Assembly (NCBI GenBank): GCA_002354005.1
Contig: DEKS01000062.1
Span: forward strand, 1,191 to 15,349
Reading direction: 5' to 3'
Source of the DNA: Bacteroidales bacterium UBA2716
GTDB lineage: Bacteria; Bacteroidota; Bacteroidia; Bacteroidales; UBA932
Length of the DNA stretch: 14,159 bases
The notes beneath the pieces are model-generated. The model saw only the letters and a list, made by a program, of their open reading frames with translations. It was not told the DNA's origin and did not search any database. Each line of letters begins with the position of its first letter. The stretch's first letter is position 1. Made by a program: the position numbers and the translations under genes. This document shows, in pieces, positions 1 through 5,299 of the stretch.

Positions 1-353
1 TCCAGCTGACGGTGATATTTTTCAATGATGCTCTCGTGCTCCGAGATGGACAGTTTGGCGGCTGCAATATTGCGGTTGAACTGGTCCACAACGGCGGCGA
101 TGGCGGCGCTGCGCTCCTTCAGGTTGGCAATCTCTGCCTCCAGGGCAGCTACCTCTGCGGGAAGCTCACCACGCAGCTGAATAATCTTGTCAATCTCGGA
201 ATCCGCGGCCTGAAGTTCATAGAGGGTCTTCAGTTTCTCCTCCACGGGCATGTCGGAATCGGCGAAACTCTTCTGCAGGGACACAAAGGTTTCCCTGTTG
301 TCAATGGGAGCCTCCACTTTCTTGGCGGCGGTGGTTTTCTTGGTTGTTGCCAT
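1..353 (-). CDS. Zinc-ribbon/coiled-coil protein, COG1579-like (C-terminus cut off by window)
   Basis: This is the N-terminal 117 residues of a protein that runs off the left edge. It opens with a Lys/Thr/Ala-rich stretch (MATTKKTTAAKK). A long, charged, heptad-like helical region follows and contains EKLKTLYELQ, DSEIDKI and LRGELPAEV. That region matches what I know of Bacteroidetes COG1579 proteins, which carry an N-terminal coiled coil and a C-terminal C4 zinc ribbon. The zinc ribbon itself would lie outside the window, so it is not seen. The ATG at 351-353 is the only sensible start, and the A/T-rich gap of 26 bases after the upstream Nif3-like stop suggests co-transcription. In Bacteroidales this gene commonly sits next to a Nif3-like gene, which supports the call. 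Its molecular function is not well established; a nucleic-acid-binding role has been suggested for the family. Confidence 0.8.
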   Translation of the reverse strand, partial: MATTKKTTAAKKVEAPIDNRETFVSLQKSFADSDMPVEEKLKTLYELQAADSEIDKIIQLRGELPAEVAALEAEIANLKERSAAIAAVVDQFNRNIAAAKLSISEHESIIEKYHRQL

Positions 354-379
354 AAAAATATAAATCGATTTATTTTTTC

Positions 380-1168
380 TTACACTACGAAATAGTGGAC
401 CGGATTGCTCCTGTCCAGTACGGCACTTTTGTAGCTTGCAAAGGTAGGAAATTTTTTCCGTATCTCCGATAAGAAAATATCTACAATCTCCACTTCGCTC
501 TCAAAATGGCCAATATCCATGACCATGAAGCCGTCTTTGGTAAAAAACTGGTGATAGGAAACATCGGCCGTAATGTACAGTTGGGCACCCTTGGCCTGGG
601 CCAGGCCCAGCTCGCTGCCGCCGCTGCCGCCCAGGAGCGCCACCTTGGTGATGGGCGTCTCCAGCGGCTTGGAGCTCTTGATTACCTTGAGGTCGAATTT
701 TTCCCGGACATAGCGCAGCGCCTCCTCCCCGGTCATGGGCCGTGGAAGGTCCCCGATGCAGCCCAGGCCCACGGTGCCGTCCTCCTCCGGAACCATGATG
801 CCCACGTTCCTGAGTTCCAGCCTGCGGGCCATGGCACCGCTCACGCCGGCAATCACCTTGTCCGCCGTGGTGTGGGCGGCATACACCGCCACCCCGTTCC
901 GCACGGCGCGCATCACCGCCGCACCCACCGGGTCCTCAGCATTGATGCGCCGGATGCCCTTGAAGATGAGCGGGTGGTGTGTCACCACCATGTCACAGCC
1001 CTTTTCTACAGCCTCGTCAATGAGTTCCGGCGTACAGTCGAACCCGACCAGCACACCATGCACCTGGTCATTCGCGCTGCCAATGAGCAGCCCGCTGTTG
1101 TCCCATTCTTCCTGGATGCGGAGCGGCGCAAACACCTCCAGCGCCGCAGTGATGTCCCCTACTTTCAT
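380..1168 (-). CDS. Nif3-like dinuclear metal center hexameric protein (YbgI/DUF34 family), short form
   Basis: The 262-aa protein has the family landmarks: WDNSGLLIG near residues 22-30, THHPLIF with H64 and H65, AAHTTAD with H99 and D103, and DIGHFESE with H221 and E225. H64, H65, D103, H221 and E225 match in spacing the metal ligands of E. coli YbgI. The usual HTNxD motif is HTTAD here, but the aspartate is kept. Members form toroidal hexamers with a two-metal site; the cellular reaction is unsettled despite the old label GTP cyclohydrolase I type 2. Many Bacteroidetes members are about 365 aa because a PII-like domain is inserted in the middle. This one lacks the insert and resembles the 247-aa E. 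coli type. A promoter lies just upstream and the zinc-ribbon gene follows after 26 bases. Confidence 0.9.
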   Translation of the reverse strand: MKVGDITAALEVFAPLRIQEEWDNSGLLIGSANDQVHGVLVGFDCTPELIDEAVEKGCDMVVTHHPLIFKGIRRINAEDPVGAAVMRAVRNGVAVYAAHTTADKVIAGVSGAMARRLELRNVGIMVPEEDGTVGLGCIGDLPRPMTGEEALRYVREKFDLKVIKSSKPLETPITKVALLGGSGGSELGLAQAKGAQLYITADVSYHQFFTKDGFMVMDIGHFESEVEIVDIFLSEIRKKFPTFASYKSAVLDRSNPVHYFVV

Positions 1169-1188
1169 AACGCGTTACCTTATTCATG

Positions 1189-1220
1189 CAAAGATAAAAA
1201 TCCTTTGCCACAAATCCAAA
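1189..1220 (-). promoter_or_regulatory. Bacteroidetes sigma-ABfr-type promoter of the Nif3-like gene
   Basis: Read on the minus strand, TTTG (1220-1217) is followed by 20 bases and then TATCTTTG (1196-1189). This fits the Bacteroidetes consensus of TTTG near -33 and TAnnTTTG near -7 with the expected spacing. It would give a 5' leader of roughly 15-20 nt before the ATG at 1168. The -33 part lies inside a 17-base sequence that recurs at 1882-1898. Confidence 0.75.
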
Positions 1221-1252
1221 ATCGTGCCGCCAGCCCCTCCCGCCAAGCCAAC

Positions 1253-1357
1253 CTGGCCGGTATTCCGCTGATTATCAGCACGCTACTAATAATCCTCGGC
1301 TCCTTTTGCGCAGAGAAATACACGTAAACAACAGAGAATCAGCCGATTAGCGGCCAG
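1253..1357. repeat. 105-bp palindromic unit, copy 1 (apical arm decayed)
   Basis: The unit has 48 bases, a 9-base loop (TCCTTTTGC, 1301-1309) and 48 bases, from CTGG to CCAG. The basal part is strongly self-complementary: comparing the first 26 bases with the reverse complement of the last 26 gives 21 matches, including a perfect 7-bp CTGGCCG/CGGCCAG foot. The apical 3' arm has diverged, so only short pairing remains next to the loop. It aligns without gaps to the other two copies. Confidence 0.75.
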
Positions 1358-1376
1358 TCTCATCAAAATACCCGGA

Positions 1377-1481
1377 CTGGCTCCCAACATATTGACTATC
1401 AGCAAAATACCAATAATCCTCGGCTCCTTTTGCGCCGAGGATTATTAGGAAAAGACTGATTATCAGACACTTATTGATCAG
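1377..1481. repeat. 105-bp palindromic unit, copy 2 (perfect 13-bp apical stem)
   Basis: This copy has the same 48-9-48 layout. The apical stem is a perfect 13 bp: 1412-1424 (AATAATCCTCGGC) pairs with 1434-1446 around the loop TCCTTTTGC (1425-1433). The basal arms pair only in patches, such as CTG/CAG at the foot and ATCAG/CTGAT within the stem. It follows copy 1 after 19 bases. Confidence 0.8.
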
Positions 1482-1531
1482 TAGAGTCAAGGGAGCATCC
1501 TGCTCAGTAACACCCCACCGCCCAAACCATG

Positions 1532-1636
1532 CTGGCCAATAACATACTAACTATCAACCATTTACTGAAAATCCTCGGCTCCTTTTGCGCAGAGGATTTT
1601 CAGCAATTCATTGATTATAAAACACTTAGCGACCAG
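1532..1636. repeat. 105-bp palindromic unit, copy 3 (12-bp apical stem with compensatory changes)
   Basis: This copy has the same 48-9-48 layout and the same loop (1580-1588). Its apical stem pairs 1565-1576 (CTGAAAATCCTC) with 1592-1603, then has one G/A mismatch, then two more pairs. Relative to copy 2, two stem positions change on both sides so that pairing is kept. It follows copy 2 after 50 bases. Confidence 0.8.
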
Positions 1637-1738
1637 CACAATTACGCATCCCCCACCGGCCTGCACCGTACACCCCACCGACCTGCACCAGGACATCGGC
1701 CGCTTATCCGTGGAACCAAGTATCTGATAGTAAGCCAG

Positions 1739-1784
1739 TTACAGAGAAAGACTTAGTCCTGCCGGACCAAGTCTTTTTCTGTAA
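1739..1784. repeat. 21-bp near-perfect hairpin with a 4-base loop
   Basis: Bases 1739-1759 and 1764-1784 are complementary at 19 of 21 positions around the loop TGCC. On either strand one exception becomes a G-U wobble and the other an A-C mismatch. No clean T-run follows on either strand, so it is not a textbook intrinsic terminator. It lies about 40 bases beyond the stop of the 31-aa micro-ORF at 1822-1917 on the minus strand. Confidence 0.6.
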
Positions 1785-1821
1785 AACATTGCGTATTAGG
1801 CTATTACCCCCACGCCAACAG

Positions 1822-1917
1822 TCATAGGCCGTTACGGACGTCGACGAGCTGGGCGCGGATGTCCTTGAGTTTCTCGATGGCCCACAAATCCAAAATCGCG
1901 ACACTCGCTGTCTCCAT
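1822..1917 (-). other. 31-codon micro-ORF, possibly a gene remnant
   Basis: An ATG at 1915-1917 opens a 31-codon frame ending in TGA. Its second half (AIEKLKDIRAQLVDVRNGL) looks like ordinary amphipathic, charged coding sequence, possibly the C-terminus of a decayed gene. I do not recognise the family. It starts just after the terminator hairpin at 1938-1959 and is followed by the 21-bp hairpin at 1739-1784. It may equally be a chance frame, and no Shine-Dalgarno or promoter was found. Confidence 0.2.
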
Positions 1918-1929
1918 AGGGAGTTAGCT

Positions 1930-2068
1930 ATAGCAAAAGCGGCCCTGCGAAGGGCCGCTCATGTTGTTATTGAATAAAGAGGTCAAGTTGATTTCACTCA
2001 TTCAAAGTAATCTCACTTTGTCAAGACGTACTTCTCCGTATGCTTACCCTCAAGGCCGCTTTTGCTAT
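1930..2068. repeat. 15-bp perfect inverted repeat bracketing the terminator
   Basis: ATAGCAAAAGCGGCC at 1930-1944 is the exact reverse complement of GGCCGCTTTTGCTAT at 2054-2068. The left copy contains the 3' arm and T-run of the minus-strand terminator, so on a minus-strand transcript the two structures exclude each other. A 12-base part (GCCGCTTTTGCT) recurs at 2788-2799. No target-site duplication is obvious at the outer ends. Confidence 0.65.
1931..1959 (-). terminator. Intrinsic terminator downstream of the toxin gene
   Basis: On the minus strand AGCGGCCCT, loop TCGC, AGGGCCGCT forms a perfect 9-bp GC-rich stem (1959-1938). The T run at the stem's 3' edge makes TTTT, followed by GCTA. 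It lies about 115 bases past the HEPN stop. The stem core recurs in the hairpin after the fimbrial operon (3035-3068). Confidence 0.65.
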
Positions 2069-2072
2069 TCAT
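2013..2072 (-). other. 19-codon micro-ORF abutting the toxin stop codon
   Basis: The HEPN gene stops with TAG at 2075-2073 and the next base triplet is ATG. It opens a 19-codon frame (MNSKSGLEGKHTEKYVLTK) ending in TGA. The start overlaps the upstream arm of the 15-bp inverted repeat, a layout that resembles a leader peptide. There is no other support, and chance is quite possible. Confidence 0.2.
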
Positions 2073-2411
2073 CTATAATGCCATCATGGCATCGACTTCT
2101 TCTTTCAGCTTGGGAAGATCGTTGATGACAATTTTCCACATGACATCGTCAGTAACGGCAGCGTAGTCATGAATCACTCGATTCCGTGTTGCTATAATGG
2201 CGCGGGAATATGAAATATTAATCTCCGGATGGTCCTTGACAATCCGGTTGGTTGCTTCTCCTATAATGCCGATATTCCGTTCAATCGCACGACGAAGCAT
2301 CAGGTTCTTTTGATACTCGTCGAATCGTTTGGGGACCTGCTCGAAAAAAGAATTAATCTCACTGATGGCTGTTTGAATATCAAACAGATTCGCCTTAAGA
2401 TGCATGTCCAT
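2073..2411 (-). CDS. hepT: HepT-like HEPN RNase toxin (DUF86)
   Basis: This 112-aa, mostly helical protein carries R76-NRVI-H81-D-Y83, the RX4HXY motif that forms the RNase site of HepT-type HEPN toxins. These toxins act as dimers and cleave RNA. Their partner nucleotidyltransferase silences them by adding AMP units to the motif tyrosine, which is present here as Y83. The length is normal for DUF86. The gene begins with ATG at 2409-2411, inside the last 17 bases of the antitoxin gene, so translation is probably coupled. The name is family-level: motif, size and the adjacent MNT gene agree, but activity is inferred. A terminator lies about 115 bases downstream. Confidence 0.88.
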   Translation of the reverse strand: MDMHLKANLFDIQTAISEINSFFEQVPKRFDEYQKNLMLRRAIERNIGIIGEATNRIVKDHPEINISYSRAIIATRNRVIHDYAAVTDDVMWKIVINDLPKLKEEVDAMMAL

Positions 2412-2709
2412 ATATCAGCTGTTTTGTTTGATCCAACTCTGCCTTAAAATAAGGATTCCTGATAGCATTGTATTCTACCAGATCCACATCTCGCTGCAGC
2501 AAATCTTCCAGCGCAAATTTAAGGTCGAAATAATTGGCTCCGTATTCAAGCGGATCAAGATTACCCTTGTCAAAGACAACGGTAAAATCAACGTCACTGT
2601 TTTTGTTGAAGCGACGAGTAAGGGCCGACCCAAAGACAAACAACTGCGCCACCCTATGTTTCTCACACAGGGCTACGATTTGAGCCATATTTCTTTTAAT
2701 CAGTCTCAT
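2395..2709 (-). CDS. mntA: MntA-like minimal nucleotidyltransferase antitoxin
   Basis: With the ATG at 2707-2709 the protein is 104 aa. It carries the nucleotidyltransferase signature F-G27-S28-A-L with S38-D39-V-D41, and a probable third carboxylate D76 in RDVDLVEY. MntA enzymes use ATP to AMPylate the catalytic tyrosine of the HepT partner, which is the gene overlapping its 3' end. The frame is open up to a TTG at 2730, but that codon lies upstream of the promoter's -7 box, so translation from it is unlikely. A later ATG at 2686-2688 (MAQIVALC) would still keep the GS motif. The ATG at 2709 leaves almost no 5' leader. Antitoxin first and toxin second is the usual order for this pair. Confidence 0.87.
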   Translation of the reverse strand: MRLIKRNMAQIVALCEKHRVAQLFVFGSALTRRFNKNSDVDFTVVFDKGNLDPLEYGANYFDLKFALEDLLQRDVDLVEYNAIRNPYFKAELDQTKQLIYGHAS

Positions 2710-2716
2710 CTTGCTA

Positions 2717-2748
2717 CAAATATAATGCAAAGGACTTTATTATCCAAA
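2717..2748 (-). promoter_or_regulatory. Promoter of the mntA-hepT pair
   Basis: On the minus strand TTTG (2748-2745) is separated by 20 bases from TATATTTG (2724-2717), a full match to the Bacteroidetes consensus with the same spacer as the Nif3 promoter. Transcription should begin only a few bases before the ATG at 2709. The mRNA would then be nearly leaderless, or translation would start at 2688. Confidence 0.75.
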
Positions 2749-2787
2749 TAAGTTGAGAACAAGGGAAAAATGCATTTATCTATTTTA

Positions 2788-2925
2788 GCCGCTTTTGCTT
2801 CCACCGCTTCTGCCTCGACAGTCATCGACCTTCCGACGCTTTCTGCGGACTACGAAGCCAAAAACGGCGAGACGCTCACCGGTACGCTGGCCGCCAACGT
2901 GAAAATCAGCATTGCCGCCGGCTTC
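2788..2925 (+). pseudogene. Fragment of a Bacteroidales secreted/surface-protein domain
   Basis: In the plus frame this stretch encodes TVIDLPTLSADYEAKNGETL and then TGTLAANVKISIAAG. That strongly resembles a recurring segment in Bacteroidales secreted proteins, where a T-LSADYxAxNGxxLTGTL-xx-KISIAxGA run opens a beta-rich repeat domain. The similarity stops after the IAAG residues, where the sequence runs into the group II intron-like segment. There is no signal peptide, no full domain and no continuing frame, and it lies on the strand opposite every other gene. I read it as a leftover of a rearranged gene. The exact ends are uncertain. Confidence 0.55.
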
Positions 2926-3036
2926 CTTCAGATTCCGTCTCACGGCGGACACCCTTGCCTTTGGCTGTAACCTTCCCACTATCAGGGCGGTTTGGGGACT
3001 TGCACCCGTTAGAGTACGTTCGTGCTGGGCGAACAC
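2918..3036 (-). ncRNA. Truncated 5' end (domain I) of a group II intron
   Basis: Read on the minus strand from about 3036, the sequence begins GTGTTCGCCC, close to the group II 5' consensus GUGYG. It continues with several pieces typical of bacterial group II intron domain I: CGGGTGCAAGTCCC, CTGATAGTGGGAAGGTTACA, GGCAAGGGTGTCC, GTGAGACGG and AATCTGAAGGAAGCC. After about 115 bases the similarity stops at GGCGGCAA, where the plus-strand protein fragment begins. There is no reverse transcriptase and no domain V, so the intron is dead. The call rests on remembered family sequence; a covariance-model search would settle it. The 5' end abuts the hairpin at 3035-3068. Confidence 0.6.
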
Positions 3037-3068
3037 AGAGAGCGGCCCCGCGAAGGGCCGCTCTCTGT
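3035..3068 (-). terminator. Strong hairpin ending the fimbrial operon
   Basis: A perfect 14-bp stem (ACAGAGAGCGGCCC with its complement) closes a 6-base loop, 24 bases past the stop of the 728-aa gene. The core AGCGGCCCTTCGC matches the terminator at 1938-1959. A T-run is missing on the minus strand: the sequence continues GTGTTCGCCC, the intron-like 5' end. The original tail may therefore have been displaced. Confidence 0.6.
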
Positions 3069-3092
3069 TAGATAAGTTAATGGATAAACAGG

Positions 3093-5279
3093 TTAAAATG
3101 CGAGGCAGGCACGAACATACAATTGTAATATGGCGGGGCCCCCGATGAAGGTCGCGCGGGCATCGCTGCCGTCCAGGTTGACGCCCACGAGCCACGCGCC
3201 CGAACCACTCTCCGTACTTGACCAATAGGTGCTCGACTGCCATGTAATGCCAGAGGCGGCAATCTTGGCCTTGAAGCCTGCAATGGGGTTCATTTCGTCA
3301 TTGGCATCTGGTACAGTTGCATCACCAGACACGGCACAGCCCACGAACATGTTCTGCCAGTCGGCCCTCGATGGCAGACGCCATGTGCCGCCGGAGACTT
3401 CGGTAAGCCCTTCGGCATACGTCTTGGCATCGGCCCATTTCATCTTCACAGGGCTGCCGTTGAGCTGAATGGCGAGACCATTTGAACCACTCTTGTATGC
3501 CACCATAGCCACGGCGGTCACACCCGAGGGCAGGTTGTCCTTGTCGGCTACGGCGTAAGCCTTACCGTCGGTGCCTACTATCATACCTACCGTAGATTCA
3601 GCGAGGGTGTAGGCGGTGGGGCCTGTCGGGTCGGCCGGATCGGCAGCAGTAGCGTCGCAAACGAGGCGGATACACTGACCGTAGTAACCGTAGTTTGTGG
3701 TACTTGCGTTCAAACTGCTCGAAGTGAAGTACACGTAATTAACCGAAACGTCGTTAGGTCTCGAAGAAGAACGGTAGCTGCAGCTTTCGCCGGCACCTTG
3801 CACCGAAGTTCCTTGGCGATATCCCGTAGCAGGCAGGAAGACAGCACCAGCAGCCTCCATCAGGGCCCAGTGCTCTGCGCTATAGTAGTTGGTTGACCAC
3901 CCTGTGGTACCAGAACCAACGAAAACACCAAAGCCATTATTCTTCTTAGGATCGGTGAATTCGTCGGGTACTATAATAATACCATGTATGCCAGGAAGGG
4001 CGCCCACCGTGGCATAGCCGTACTTGCTGGCGGCATTTGTGCGTGTATTGAACAAATAATACCACTCGTCCTTCGTCAGCGTGCGCCAACCAGTGCCGAT
4101 ACCCGGAACAGTACCCCAGTCAACCAAGTCACCTTTATAACCAGTATTATCCGTAGAAGTGCTCATGCCGAAATTATTCGTGGCATTGCTCCAGCCAAAC
4201 TTGTCCCAAGCATCTGCGCTATAAGTGGCGTAGTAGTCGTACTGATTGTCAAAGAAGCTCCATGCACCTGATGCGTAACGCAGGTTACCCTTGGAGAATT
4301 GCACCGTCTTTACTGCCGACACGCTGAACACACCGGGAAGCACTGTGGCAGGATCCGGCGTGGGACCCGGGTCCGGAGTAACCGGACTGGCAGGATAGTC
4401 GATGGTAACAGGAACGGTGTACTCGCCGCCCTGCTTGAAGGTGAGGGCCTCGGAGTTGGTCCACTGGAAGTCCTTGCCGTTCACGCTGAAGTAGAGCGTG
4501 AGGGCGCCTGCGGCAAATGCCTCGGGAACCAGGATGGCCTCGGCCACGGCAAGCGCCGGCTTGGCGACCTCCGTACCGGGCTCGTAGGAGCTCTGGAAAG
4601 GAATCACGGCCCCCTTGGATGCGCCGATGCTTACCTCGCCGGCGAGCGGACTGAAGAAGAAGCTAGTATGGACACCGCTGAGCGCAAGGCCCGTTATCGG
4701 GCTTGCCTCCAGGCCCACGCCATTGTCGAAGTACTCCGCCGCCAGGGTAAGCTGGAAGTTCACCTTGGCCAGGCCGTGCTTGAGGGTGACGGGGACAATG
4801 CCGTCCTCGGTATCGGCAAAGGCAAGGGTGTTTTCCTTCATGGTAAGAAGGTCCGCCGCGTTGAGCTTCGCCTGGGTGCTCTGGTCGGTCAGAAGACCCA
4901 TGGTGGCGCCGCTGGTGAAGAGGTCGTTTGTGACAGAGATATTGAAGTAGTCTGCGCCCAGGGCGCCATAGCTGGCTGCGGCATAGGTGATGGACGATTC
5001 CTCGTCCTTCCAAAGCAGGCGCTTGGAGGATGCTTTCCAGGTCTCTCCTTCCTTGACGATGGTGTCAAAGAAGCTGAACGCATTGTTGGGGCCCGTGACC
5101 TTGAGGTAGAACTGACCCAGGTCCGCGCTGGTCATACTGGCCTTGGTGGTGCCCTCCACCGTTACAGCGAAGCGCATCTGCCCCGCCTGCTCCGGCTCCA
5201 GGGCCTTTTCCCTGGTGCAGGACAGGACAGCACCCAAGAGGAGCAAGGTCCCTGCGATAGTGTATATATTTTTCATCAT
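3093..5279 (-). CDS. Fimbrillin-family lipoprotein fused to two lectin-like (FISUMP/DUF1566-type) domains; candidate adhesin
   Basis: This 728-aa lipoprotein has a type II signal ending at C21 (AVLSC). Residues about 28-295 are a divergent fimbrillin/Mfa-like beta domain. A Pro/Asp-rich linker (about 294-315, DPGPTPDP) follows. A first C-terminal module spans about 318-540 (VQFSKGNLRYASGAWSF, WRTLTKDEWYYLF, LPATGYRQGTS, IRLVCD). A second, at about 555-728, contains GTDGKAYAVADKDNLPSG, WADAKTYAEG, WRLPSRADW, YWSSTESGSGAW and the terminal YVRACLAF. Such modules are common at the C-termini of Bacteroidales surface proteins and are thought to adopt a C-type-lectin-like fold. A tip or accessory adhesin is the natural inference. 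A GGAG Shine-Dalgarno lies 5 bases before the first of two ATGs. It is the last gene of the operon. Confidence 0.8.
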   Translation of the reverse strand: MMKNIYTIAGTLLLLGAVLSCTREKALEPEQAGQMRFAVTVEGTTKASMTSADLGQFYLKVTGPNNAFSFFDTIVKEGETWKASSKRLLWKDEESSITYAAASYGALGADYFNISVTNDLFTSGATMGLLTDQSTQAKLNAADLLTMKENTLAFADTEDGIVPVTLKHGLAKVNFQLTLAAEYFDNGVGLEASPITGLALSGVHTSFFFSPLAGEVSIGASKGAVIPFQSSYEPGTEVAKPALAVAEAILVPEAFAAGALTLYFSVNGKDFQWTNSEALTFKQGGEYTVPVTIDYPASPVTPDPGPTPDPATVLPGVFSVSAVKTVQFSKGNLRYASGAWSFFDNQYDYYATYSADAWDKFGWSNATNNFGMSTSTDNTGYKGDLVDWGTVPGIGTGWRTLTKDEWYYLFNTRTNAASKYGYATVGALPGIHGIIIVPDEFTDPKKNNGFGVFVGSGTTGWSTNYYSAEHWALMEAAGAVFLPATGYRQGTSVQGAGESCSYRSSSRPNDVSVNYVYFTSSSLNASTTNYGYYGQCIRLVCDATAADPADPTGPTAYTLAESTVGMIVGTDGKAYAVADKDNLPSGVTAVAMVAYKSGSNGLAIQLNGSPVKMKWADAKTYAEGLTEVSGGTWRLPSRADWQNMFVGCAVSGDATVPDANDEMNPIAGFKAKIAASGITWQSSTYWSSTESGSGAWLVGVNLDGSDARATFIGGPAILQLYVRACLAF

Positions 5280-5299
5280 AATTACTCCATGTTAGTTGT

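Larger units (their letters stand above)
1169..2072. other. Long intergenic island without a convincing protein gene
   Basis: About 900 bases separate the Nif3-like gene from the HEPN toxin gene. Open frames here are short and show no family resemblance. What can be seen, left to right: the Nif3 promoter, three 105-bp palindromic units (1253-1636), a pair of 17-bp direct repeats with a 22-bp period (1651-1667 and 1673-1689, CCCCACCG then G or A then CCTGCACC), a 21-bp hairpin (1739-1784), two micro-ORFs, and a terminator flanked by a 15-bp inverted repeat. No tRNA or rRNA was seen. Confidence 0.8.

Noticed and set aside
506..1327. 273-aa plus-strand frame over the Nif3-like gene
   Set aside because: It is antisense to a gene with clear family motifs and its translation is low-complexity with many His/Pro/Ala residues.
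1253..1357. Integron attC sites
   Set aside because: The core motifs expected at attC ends (RYYYAAC/GTTRRRY) and gene cassettes are absent.
1253..1636. CRISPR array
   Set aside because: The three units are 105 bp, palindromic and diverged from each other, with gaps of 19 and 50 bases. There are no identical short repeats with regular spacers and no cas genes.
1529..1756. 75-aa plus-strand ORF
   Set aside because: It reads through a palindromic repeat unit and the direct repeats, with no coding character.
3035..3068. Start of a separate small RNA gene
   Set aside because: The hairpin is best explained as the operon's terminator; no promoter was found close by on either strand.
2785..3243. 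152-aa minus-strand ORF
   Set aside because: It crosses the intron-like fragment, the terminator hairpin and the 3' end of the 728-aa gene in another frame; it is a shadow.
3093..3260. Firm annotation as a diversity-generating retroelement variable region
   Set aside because: No template repeat, reverse transcriptase or accessory gene is in the window, so it is kept only as a hypothesis.
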